Shown here piece by piece: positions 7,169 to 13,417 of a DNA stretch of 13,417 nucleotides. The translations under genes were made by a program, and so were the position numbers. The notes below the pieces were generated by a model, which did not search any database, was not told the origin of the DNA, and saw only the letters and a list, made by a program, of their open reading frames with translations. How positions within the stretch are numbered: position 1 is the first letter of the stretch; every line of letters begins with the position of its first letter. Origin of the DNA: Armatimonadota bacterium (lineage in GTDB: Bacteria > Armatimonadota > Fimbriimonadia > Fimbriimonadales > ATM1); assembly GCA_013816225.1 (NCBI GenBank), contig JACDEQ010000033.1, positions 1-13,417 on the forward strand, written 5' to 3'.

Positions 7169-7801
7169 CTACTTCGAGGGCTCGGTTGCCCGAGCCTTCC
7201 GAATTGCCTCGGACTTCCTCTTGTTCTTCGCGGTGCGCAGACGGATTGCCCAAGGGATGTTTCTCTCGTTTGTCGTGTAACGGCCCGTGAGGAGATCATA
7301 AACCGGAAGCACGACGTTGAAATTGCGGTCGTCTGCCAGGTGATGGATAAAGTGTCGCTTGTCGAACCAATCGAAGTAAATCTTCACCGGCTTGATGTTC
7401 TCGAACCAGCGAAGTTTGCCGTTCCTCGGCGGGAAGTGCATGTGCCAGTGAAGCGTCTCGTAGGTCGCATAGTAAAGCGTCATCGTGATCGGGACGGCGA
7501 GGCCGGGGCCGACGCCGAACCGGGTCCACAAAAACCATGAGATCGGGGAAGTGATGATCAGCATGATGGGAAGCGTGTACCATTCGAGGCTGATTCGCTT
7601 CTCGTGATCGGGCGCCTCACGATGGTAGTGCTCGTCCCGGTAAGCTGGGTGATGCTCGATGGCGTGGGCATTGAAGGCCGGATATAGGATGCCGCCCAGG
7701 ACCTTCTTCTGGGGCGTGTGTAAAATGAACTGGTGGAGAAGCCCTTCGATAACGCTCGAAACGACGATCATTCCTAAAACAGTCAAAACGATGATGAGCA
7801 A
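7169..7801 (-). CDS. Fatty acid hydroxylase/sterol desaturase superfamily membrane protein
   Basis: The 210-residue protein has the histidine clusters of membrane di-iron hydroxylases: HQFILH (23-28), HAIEHH (46-51), H58 and H60, HWHMH (118-122), and HFIHH (150-154). Hydrophobic spans at about 1-22, 77-93 and 98-114 place it in the membrane with the His boxes on one face. The superfamily oxidises lipids, carotenoids or sterols; nothing here fixes the substrate. The C-terminus is basic. The start is TTG at 7801, supported by AGGAG eight bases upstream on the minus strand; the first internal ATG (codon 11) would cut into the first membrane span and has no such site. It lies downstream of the RRM gene on the same strand but is separated by a hairpin, so it may be transcribed on its own. 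Confidence 0.85.
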   Translation of the reverse strand: MLIIVLTVLGMIVVSSVIEGLLHQFILHTPQKKVLGGILYPAFNAHAIEHHPAYRDEHYHREAPDHEKRISLEWYTLPIMLIITSPISWFLWTRFGVGPGLAVPITMTLYYATYETLHWHMHFPPRNGKLRWFENIKPVKIYFDWFDKRHFIHHLADDRNFNVVLPVYDLLTGRYTTNERNIPWAIRLRTAKNKRKSEAIRKARATEPSK

Positions 7802-7840
7802 GCTACTTCTCCTTGAGTCTCGCGGATTAGATACATAAAT

Positions 7841-7873
7841 CGGGCCGTCCGACCCTAAAGATCAGACGGCCCG
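7841..7873 (-). terminator. Hairpin, probable terminator of the RRM gene
   Basis: On the minus strand a 12-base-pair stem with one G-U pair (arms 7862-7873 and 7841-7852) closes a nine-base loop ten bases after the RRM stop codon. The following bases, ATTTATG, are A/T-rich but not a true T run, so termination may be incomplete and allow some read-through into the hydroxylase gene. Confidence 0.6.
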
Positions 7874-7882
7874 TGAACTGGT

Positions 7883-8266
7883 TTAGTAGCCGCGTCTGCC
7901 GCTGCTGCCGCCACTGCGGTTTCCACCGCCGTAGCTGCCACCGCCGCCGCCGCGATTGCCACCGCCGCCGCCCCCGCCGCTGCCGTAGCTTCGACCGCCA
8001 CCGCCGCCGTAGCCACCACCACCACTGCCGCCGCGATCTTCGCGGGGCCGAGCCTCGTTGACCACAATATTGCGGCCGGAGAGGTCGGTGTTGTGCTTAT
8101 CGGCGATTGCCTGTTCAGCCTGGGTGTCATCGACGTCGACGAAGCCAAAGCCTCGTCCTTCAACGATGCGAGCGGATGCCGCGCCGTAGGGCTCGAAAAG
8201 TTCGAGCAGTCCCGCCTCGGTTGTCGAGTAGGGAAGATTCCCAACGTAAAGGGATTTTGTTGCCAT
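7883..8266 (-). CDS. Glycine-rich RRM RNA-binding protein
   Basis: The 127-residue protein has one RNA recognition motif (about 4-76) and a glycine-rich tail with Arg, Ser and Tyr (about 77-127). RNP2 is LYVGNL (6-11) and RNP1 is RGFGFVDV (38-45), with the last aromatic position replaced by Val. The loop between beta strands 2 and 3 is shorter than in the usual bacterial and plant glycine-rich RRM proteins. Such proteins bind single-stranded RNA and are commonly cold-induced RNA chaperones; cold induction here is inference. AGGAG lies eight bases before the ATG. The gene has its own TATAAT box and a structured leader. The GGN-rich coding of the tail makes long open frames on both strands, which are shadows. 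Confidence 0.93.
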   Translation of the reverse strand: MATKSLYVGNLPYSTTEAGLLELFEPYGAASARIVEGRGFGFVDVDDTQAEQAIADKHNTDLSGRNIVVNEARPREDRGGSGGGGYGGGGGRSYGSGGGGGGGNRGGGGGSYGGGNRSGGSSGRRGY

Positions 8267-8282
8267 TTCTGTTACTCCTGAT

Positions 8283-8350
8283 GAGCCGTTTGTTCGGCTC
8301 TTTGATTGCGATTGTTTCGGTACTCGTAGCTTTTCTCGTTCGTCGCAATC
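8283..8350 (-). promoter_or_regulatory. Structured 5' leader of the RRM gene
   Basis: The likely transcript leader of about 130 bases contains two inverted repeats. GATTGCGA at 8304-8311 pairs perfectly with 8343-8350 across 31 bases, and GAGCCG at 8283-8288 pairs perfectly with 8295-8300 across six bases. The second hairpin ends just upstream of the AGGAG ribosome site (8275-8279). The layout resembles leaders that control cold-shock or self-regulated RNA-binding proteins, but no known family was recognised. Confidence 0.45.
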
Positions 8351-8400
8351 TGCCAGGCAGAAAGAGATGCTCGTGATTGACTCGGGGCCGTAACGCTCCT

Positions 8401-8406
8401 ATTATA
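8401..8406 (-). promoter_or_regulatory. TATAAT -10 box for the RRM gene
   Basis: The minus strand reads GCGTTATAATAGG, an exact consensus -10 box, with transcription expected to start near 8394. At 17-base spacing the -35 position reads AACTTT, which is weak. The box lies in the gap between the hypothetical membrane gene and the RRM gene. Confidence 0.5.
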
Positions 8407-8480
8407 ACGCTTTAAGCCTCCGGAAAGTTGCAGGCTAGCCCAGGGGGCCAGGATTCAAGGCTTGCAGGGAAGCCATAGCA

Positions 8481-9017
8481 TTACTGCCCGATGTCCTGCA
8501 ACCGCACGCCGAACACACGCACAACCGACCAGGTGGGGTCGGAAATCAGCAGTAGCCGGTTCCGCATTTCACGCTTGAACTCGATCTGCATCTCCGGGAA
8601 GTCAAAGCTGAAATCGGTCGGCAATGGTGGGTAGGAGAGGGAGCCTGATGCGCGCACAGTCGCGATCGCCGCGTCGCCTGTAACTTCAATCTTGACGTCG
8701 CTGATAGCGAGCTCGCTGAAGTTGGCCTTGCGGACGAATGTAGCCACCTTCGCCTTAGGGCTGTCAAACATTCCGTCACCGGAGGCGACCCCCTCCGGAA
8801 GCTCGAAGCTCTCCGACAGGTATTTCTGCACGCCTCCAGGTTTGTTTTCTAAGCTCGCCACGCGCATCTCCTCGATCGCCGCCCTGATTTGCGCTTCGTC
8901 ATCGGGCTTTGTGCGCACGGCGACGAAGTTGACGAGCAGCAACATAAACAGGGCCAAGGCCGCGAGTACAAGGGCGATCAGCCAAACGGGAAGCTTAGGT
9001 CTTGCTGCGTTCTTCAA
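8481..9017 (-). CDS. Membrane-anchored hypothetical protein
   Basis: The 178-residue product has a short basic N-terminus, one strong membrane span (about 11-33), and a soluble domain outside or in the periplasm (about 40-178). The soluble part has an alpha helix followed by beta strands (EAQIRAAIEEM, then ISDVKIEVTGDAAIATVRAS) in an order that recalls NTF2/SnoaL-like folds; I do not recognise a family and infer no activity. The start is TTG at 9017, inside the last codons of ribF (23-base overlap), with a weak AAAGAG upstream. Later ATG codons would remove most of the membrane span. The overlap indicates translational coupling to ribF. Confidence 0.75.
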   Translation of the reverse strand: MKNAARPKLPVWLIALVLAALALFMLLLVNFVAVRTKPDDEAQIRAAIEEMRVASLENKPGGVQKYLSESFELPEGVASGDGMFDSPKAKVATFVRKANFSELAISDVKIEVTGDAAIATVRASGSLSYPPLPTDFSFDFPEMQIEFKREMRNRLLLISDPTWSVVRVFGVRLQDIGQ

Positions 9018-9921
9018 GCGTCTCTTTCGCGTTCTCTATATCCAGACGAATCTGCGCGACGAGTTTCTCATGAGAATCGAACCAAAGTTCGTCTCGCAGA
9101 CGCGCAACGAATTCGAGCGATAAGGACCTGCCATACAAGTCGCGGTCCGGAAAGTCCTGGAGGTGGGCTTCGATGGCGAAGCCTGCGCCCTCGATTGCCG
9201 GCCTCGTTCCTATCGAGACAGCCGCCTGAAAACGGCCGTGGGGCGCTGTGGCGAAGCATGCGTAAATTCCGTCCTTCGGTATCACTTGATCGATGATCGG
9301 GACGATATTTGCGGTGGGAATGCCAAGTTTTCTGCCGAGCTGTTGGCCTTTTGCAACGATCCCAGCCAGTTCGTAGGGTCCCCCGAGCAGCCCCGCGGCT
9401 TCCGCCACTCGCCCTTCGGCGATGTCCTTTCTGATTTCCGTCGAGCTGACACGGCGCCCGCGTTGCTCGACCGGAGGGAGGATCTCGGTCGGAATTCTGT
9501 CGCTCAGCCACGCTGCCGTGCCGGCCCTGTCCTTCCCGAGAGCGAAATCGTGGCCCACAACGACCTTCTTGGCACAAATGCGCGACCGAAGCTCGTTATC
9601 CAGAAAGTCCTGCGCAGAAATTTGCGAGAATAATTTATCAAACGTCACGATCAGCGTCAGATCGATCCCCAGGGCGGCGATCTTGGCGAGCTTCGCGTTC
9701 TGGCCGAGAATGGTCTTCGGGCAACGTTCGGGCCGCAGTACAGCGAGCGGATTTCGGTCGAAGGTAACGGCGATTGCGGGCCGGCTGTTCGCTCTCGCGT
9801 CTTCGCAAGCCGCGCGGATCACCGATTGGTGGCCGAGATGGACGCCGTCGAATACACCTATGCAAACCGTGGACTCGGCCAAGCCCGGAGAGAGCGTTTC
9901 TAATCCGAAAACGGTCTGCAT
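8995..9921 (-). CDS. ribF: Bifunctional riboflavin kinase/FAD synthetase
   Basis: The 308-residue enzyme phosphorylates riboflavin to FMN and adenylylates FMN to FAD in the cytoplasm. The N-terminal nucleotidyltransferase domain has GVFDGVHLGH (22-31), VTFDRNPLAVL, GHDFALGKDRAG and SSTEIR. The C-terminal kinase domain has GRKLGIPTANI, KDGIYAC, SIGTRPAIEG and LYGRSLSLEFVARLRDE. All landmarks are present, so it should be active. The ATG at 9921 fits the family's length; an upstream ATG at 9987 would overlap uvrA by 53 bases and add a basic unconserved stretch. It starts 13 bases after uvrA ends and its 3' end overlaps the hypothetical membrane gene, so it sits inside an operon. Confidence 0.95.
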   Translation of the reverse strand: MQTVFGLETLSPGLAESTVCIGVFDGVHLGHQSVIRAACEDARANSRPAIAVTFDRNPLAVLRPERCPKTILGQNAKLAKIAALGIDLTLIVTFDKLFSQISAQDFLDNELRSRICAKKVVVGHDFALGKDRAGTAAWLSDRIPTEILPPVEQRGRRVSSTEIRKDIAEGRVAEAAGLLGGPYELAGIVAKGQQLGRKLGIPTANIVPIIDQVIPKDGIYACFATAPHGRFQAAVSIGTRPAIEGAGFAIEAHLQDFPDRDLYGRSLSLEFVARLRDELWFDSHEKLVAQIRLDIENAKETLEERSKT

Positions 9922-9934
9922 ACTCGTCGGAAGT

Positions 9935-12832
9935 CTACCTTTGCGCTTGCTTGGCTTTTGCGGGCTTCCTCGCAACGGCCCTTCCATTAGTGGCGATGCG
10001 AGGTTTAAGCATCGACTTTAGGTATTTGCCGGTATGGCTTGCCGAGGTTTGTGCGATCGCCTCCGGGGGCCCGACAGCTATTATTTGTCCACCGGCAGCC
10101 CCGCCGTCCGGGCCCAGGTCGATCACCCAATCGGCCGTTTTTATCACGTCGAGGTTGTGCTCGATAACGAGCACCGAATTTCCTTGTTCGACCAAGCGGT
10201 TCAGCACGCCGAGAAGCTTTTTCACGTCTTCGAAATGAAGGCCGGTGGTCGGTTCGTCGAGGATATACATCGTGTTGCCGGTAGCCCGCTTGCTCAATTC
10301 CGCGGCGAGCTTGATCCTTTGCGCCTCACCTCCGGACAACGTCGTTGCTGGCTGCCCCATTCTCACGTACCCGAGGCCGACATCCGCGAGCGTTTGCAGT
10401 TTTCGATAAATCTTCGGAATCGGCTTAAAGAAATCGAGCGCTTCGGCCAACGTCATTTCCAAAACATCGGAAATGTTCTTTCCCTTGTATTTAACTTCCA
10501 GCGTTTCGCGGTTATATCTTTTGCCTTTGCAAACTTCGCATGGCACATAAACATCGGGCAGGAACACCATTTCGATCTTGATGATTCCGTCACCACGGCA
10601 GGCCTCGCAGCGTCCTCCTTTAACGTTAAAGGAAAATCGCCCGTTCTTGTATCCTCGCATTTTCGCATCGGGCGTAAGCGCGAATATTTCGCGTATGAGG
10701 TCGAACGTGCCGGTGTATGTCGCGGGGTTGCTTCGCGGGGTTCGGCCGATCGGCGACTGATCGATATCGACCACTTTGTCTAGGCTTTCCAACCCGCTGA
10801 TCGATTTATGCTGCGCCCAGGCATGCCTTGTTCCGTAGACTTCATACATCAGCCTCGGGAAAAGCGTGTCCTGAATTAGCGTCGACTTGCCAGATCCGGA
10901 AACGCCGGTTACGCAAACGAACATACCGAGCGGAATATCGACGTCGATAGACCGCAGGTTGTTTCCGGAGGCGCCCCTCAGCTTGATGGAAGCGGCGTGT
11001 GGAACCCTTCGCTGCTTGGGTACAGGGATTGTTTCCTTCCCCGTCAAATAACGAGCCGTAAGTCCATCCGATTTAAGGAATTCTTCCAAAGACCCCTCAG
11101 CTACGATTTCGCCACCGAGTTCGCCGGCGCCGGGCCCCAGGTCGATCACGTAATCTGCGGCGCGAATTGTCTCCTCGTCGTGTTCCACGATGATGACCGT
11201 GTTTCCGATGTCGCGTAGCCGAACGAGCGTTTCGATGAGTTTTCCGTTGTCTTTCTGGTGCAAACCGATACTCGGCTCGTCGAGAATATATAAAACCCCC
11301 ATCAGGCCCGATCCGATTTGCGTAGCCAGCCTAATTCTCTGCGCTTCTCCACCCGCAAGGGTGTTGGCGTTTCGGCTCAGCGTCAGGTACCCCAGGCCGA
11401 CGTTTTCGAGGAAGCCGAGGCGCTCGGAAATTTCCTTGACCGCTCTCTCGGCGATCGTCTTTTGCCTCGCCGTCAATTTAGGCGCGAGTGCCAAGAAAAA
11501 GGCGTAGGCGTCCTCGATCGAAAGGGAACTCACTTTCGCGATGTTTTGATCGCCGAGAGTTACGGCCAGCGATTCCGGTCTTAGCTTTTGGCCCCTACAA
11601 ACCGGACAGGGCCGGGTCGACATATACTGCTCGAGGTCTTGCTTAACCCATTCGCTCTCGGTTGTTTCGTATCGCTTTCTCAAGATCGCGATAACGCCTT
11701 CGAAACTCGTATTAAATGAGCGAGACCGCCCCGAGCCATACCGAACGTTGACGGTTATCGACTCGTCCGTACCCTCGAATACTAGGTCCTGAATATTCTT
11801 GGGCAAACTCTTAAACGATGCGTCGGCATCGAAGCCGAACTTATTACCGACGCCTTCCAATAAATCAGGCCACCATTCCTTCAGTTCGCCGTTCTTGTGC
11901 ACAAATGGGGCGATCGCGCCGGCCTTGAGCGGCTTTTTCGGATCGGGAACTACCATCTCGCGATCGAATTCCGTCTTAGTGCCGAGCCCCGCACACTCGG
12001 GGCAGGCGCCGTAGGGGGAATTGAAGGAAAACATTCGCGGTTCGATTTCTCCTAGAGAAACCCCGCAATCCGGGCACGCGAATTGTTCGCTAAATAGGCG
12101 TTCTTCACCTTCCAGGGAATGAATCGACACCAGACCTTTGCCCATTTTGAGAGCCGTTTCGATGGAATCTGCAAGTCGTTGCTCGATGCCTTCCTTAATA
12201 ACAACCCGGTCGACAACCGCTTCGATCGTGTGCTGCTTGTACCGGTCCATCGGAATATCGTCCGTAACCTCGTACATCTCGCCGTCGACGCGCACACGCA
12301 CAAACCCGGCCTTTTGAATATCCTGGATAACCGATTTGTATTCGCCCTTTCTTCCACGCACGACCGGCGCGAGAACCTGCAGTCGCGCTCCGTCTCCGAA
12401 GGAGAGAGCCGAGTCGACGATCTGTTCGACCGTTTGCCTTTGGATCGCCTTTTCGCAATTCGGGCAATGGGGAACACCCGCTCGCGCGTAGAGAATCCGC
12501 ATATAGTCGTAAATCTCGGTGACCGTGCCGACGGTCGATCGTGGGTTCCTGCTCGCCGACTTTTGGTCGATGCTGACCGCAGGCGAAAGGCCGTCGATGT
12601 GATCCACGTCGGGCTTGTCCATTTGGCCCAGGAACTGTCGGGCATAGGCGCTCAACGATTCCACGTAGCGCCGCTGACCCTCCGCATAGATCGTGTCGAA
12701 CGCGAGCGAAGACTTGCCCGAGCCGCTCAGCCCGGTGATAACGACGAGCTTGTCGCGCGGTATCTCGACGCTGATGTTCTTAAGGTTATGTTCCCGAGCT
12801 CCGAGTATAACGATTTTGTCTTGGGACACCAT
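9935..12832 (-). CDS. uvrA: Excinuclease ABC subunit A
   Basis: The 965-residue protein is the damage-recognition ATPase of nucleotide excision repair, working as a dimer with UvrB. Both ABC modules are complete: Walker A GLSGSGKS (34-41) and GVSGSGKS, and Walker B regions ILDEPSIGLH and ILDEPTTGLH. The zinc modules CPDC/CPEC and CEAC/CEVC are present. The second signature is LSGGEAQRIKLA with Ser833; the first reads LAGGEAQRIRLA, with Ala493 where Ser is usual. A lysine/arginine-rich tail follows the last conserved region. The ATG at 12832 has AAGG nine bases upstream. Hand counts of two 60-base lines gave 48 and 53% GC, against 67% for one ribF line, so the gene may be less GC-rich than its neighbour. 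It lies 50 bases after mqnE and 13 before ribF. Confidence 0.98.
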   Translation of the reverse strand: MVSQDKIVILGAREHNLKNISVEIPRDKLVVITGLSGSGKSSLAFDTIYAEGQRRYVESLSAYARQFLGQMDKPDVDHIDGLSPAVSIDQKSASRNPRSTVGTVTEIYDYMRILYARAGVPHCPNCEKAIQRQTVEQIVDSALSFGDGARLQVLAPVVRGRKGEYKSVIQDIQKAGFVRVRVDGEMYEVTDDIPMDRYKQHTIEAVVDRVVIKEGIEQRLADSIETALKMGKGLVSIHSLEGEERLFSEQFACPDCGVSLGEIEPRMFSFNSPYGACPECAGLGTKTEFDREMVVPDPKKPLKAGAIAPFVHKNGELKEWWPDLLEGVGNKFGFDADASFKSLPKNIQDLVFEGTDESITVNVRYGSGRSRSFNTSFEGVIAILRKRYETTESEWVKQDLEQYMSTRPCPVCRGQKLRPESLAVTLGDQNIAKVSSLSIEDAYAFFLALAPKLTARQKTIAERAVKEISERLGFLENVGLGYLTLSRNANTLAGGEAQRIRLATQIGSGLMGVLYILDEPSIGLHQKDNGKLIETLVRLRDIGNTVIIVEHDEETIRAADYVIDLGPGAGELGGEIVAEGSLEEFLKSDGLTARYLTGKETIPVPKQRRVPHAASIKLRGASGNNLRSIDVDIPLGMFVCVTGVSGSGKSTLIQDTLFPRLMYEVYGTRHAWAQHKSISGLESLDKVVDIDQSPIGRTPRSNPATYTGTFDLIREIFALTPDAKMRGYKNGRFSFNVKGGRCEACRGDGIIKIEMVFLPDVYVPCEVCKGKRYNRETLEVKYKGKNISDVLEMTLAEALDFFKPIPKIYRKLQTLADVGLGYVRMGQPATTLSGGEAQRIKLAAELSKRATGNTMYILDEPTTGLHFEDVKKLLGVLNRLVEQGNSVLVIEHNLDVIKTADWVIDLGPDGGAAGGQIIAVGPPEAIAQTSASHTGKYLKSMLKPRIATNGRAVARKPAKAKQAQR

Positions 12833-12882
12833 TTAGAGTTTACCTTGCAAAAAGGTAGACATTTGATGCGCGCAAAACGTCG

Positions 12883-13417
12883 CTACGCTCTTGCCATCGG
12901 CAGAGGAATGCGCGCGGGCCTTTCCGGCTCGGGCTCGCGAACCACCTCGTGATAGAGTGAATCGCGCTCGATGGGCTCGCGGCCGGCCTCCCGGATCATG
13001 TGGATCATCCCGACAGGATCGAGTGATTGGCTCTTGTTTCCCCAAGCCCCATCCTCATAAGTGATCTCGTATTCCAAGACCGTGCCGTCCGTGTCGTCTG
13101 CACCGTACCACAATGCCACCTGTGTCACCGCGGGCGTGTTCATGACCCAGAAGCTCTTGATATGGTCAAAATTGTCCAACATTAGGCGGGAAACCGCAAT
13201 GTTTCTAAGATCCGCATCACCTGATGGGTGAGGGATATCGGCGAGCTCCGTGTTCTCGGGATGGAAGCTCAGGGGGGTGAAACACAGGAAATGGCCGGTC
13301 TCGTCTTGCAGTTCGCGCAGCTGGATGAGATGGTCTGCTCGCTCCTCGTCGGTTTCGATGTGCCCGTACAGCATCGTGGCGTATTGCTTCAGGCCGAGCT
13401 TTGCCGCAACCCTTGCC
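12883..13417 (-). CDS. mqnE: Aminofutalosine synthase MqnE, C-terminal part
   Basis: The frame is open from the right edge to a stop at 12883, giving about 177 C-terminal residues of a radical SAM enzyme. TMLYGHIET, RELQDETGHF, PLSFHPENTEL, SRLMLDNFDHIKSFWVM and YGADDTDGT match MqnE, which makes aminofutalosine from 3-[(1-carboxyvinyl)oxy]benzoate in the futalosine route to menaquinone. The FHPENT segment favours MqnE over the related MqnC, which I recall as having a different sequence there. The CxxxCxxC cluster motif lies outside the window, so its integrity cannot be judged. uvrA follows 50 bases later on the same strand with no clear terminator between them. Confidence 0.9.
   Translation of the reverse strand, partial: ARVAAKLGLKQYATMLYGHIETDEERADHLIQLRELQDETGHFLCFTPLSFHPENTELADIPHPSGDADLRNIAVSRLMLDNFDHIKSFWVMNTPAVTQVALWYGADDTDGTVLEYEITYEDGAWGNKSQSLDPVGMIHMIREAGREPIERDSLYHEVVREPEPERPARIPLPMARA

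Noticed and set aside
7179..7196. Seven-base-pair hairpin GGCTCGG/CCGAGCC as terminator of the DUF4139 gene
   Set aside because: There is no T run after it and it lies inside the last codons of the hydroxylase gene, so I cannot support a terminator.
7900..8035. GGN/CCN-rich repeat tract with open frames on both strands
   Set aside because: It encodes the glycine-rich tail of the RRM protein; repeat units are irregular and there are no spacers, so it is neither a CRISPR nor a separate gene.
8459..8474. Short hairpin GGCTT/AAGCC after the hypothetical membrane gene
   Set aside because: Only five base pairs and a poor tail; too weak to call as the operon terminator.
9922..9987. Earlier ATG for ribF
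   Set aside because: It would add 22 basic residues not found in the family and overlap uvrA by 53 bases; the ATG at 9921 fits better.
10034..10783. Plus-strand open frame of about 249 codons opposite uvrA
   Set aside because: It lies wholly antisense to the second ABC module of UvrA and resembles no family.
12119..12952. Long plus-strand open frame opposite uvrA (277 codons)
   Set aside because: It is antisense to strongly conserved uvrA sequence, shows no recognisable domain and runs into mqnE; it is a shadow frame.

Overview
The window carries about eleven protein genes, one broken gene and a few regulatory or termination sites, packed tightly enough that no stretch over 300 bases lacks a gene. 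The largest gap is about 214 bases, upstream of the RNA-binding protein. Several things suggest a Gram-negative-type bacterium of moderately high GC, possibly Armatimonadota (Fimbriimonas-like): a PEP-CTERM sorting tail, the futalosine menaquinone enzyme MqnE, and a mixture of ATG and TTG starts. That placement is inference; no rRNA or other marker is present. I saw no tRNA, rRNA, insertion sequence or CRISPR array.

Left part (1-3285): the end of a GAF-fold free methionine sulfoxide reductase-like gene leads into an E2 dihydrolipoamide acyltransferase on the + strand. Convergent to it is a Maf nucleotide pyrophosphatase. Twelve bases from the Maf start codon, a rhodanese-fused MoeB-type sulfur-carrier activating enzyme starts in the opposite direction.

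Middle (3286-7144): a remnant of a PEP-CTERM exported protein follows moeB. It lacks its N-terminus and is frameshifted at a G run, and it ends at a strong rho-independent terminator. Next comes a large minus-strand protein with a RecB-like nuclease domain and a DEDDy exonuclease-like domain. A secreted DUF4139 protein is transcribed divergently from it.

Right part (7145-13417, all minus strand): a histidine-rich membrane hydroxylase/desaturase-like protein and a glycine-rich RRM protein, the latter with its own TATAAT box and a structured leader, are separated by a hairpin. Upstream lies a likely operon mqnE > uvrA > ribF > membrane-anchored hypothetical, with gaps of 50 and 13 bases and one 23-base overlap.

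Most genes are housekeeping. The least ordinary parts are the two-nuclease protein, the RRM leader, three substitutions in normally conserved motifs (E2 HRxxDG, the UvrA first ABC signature, the fRMsr cysteine set), and the decayed PEP-CTERM gene. I did not find a convincing new multi-gene system.
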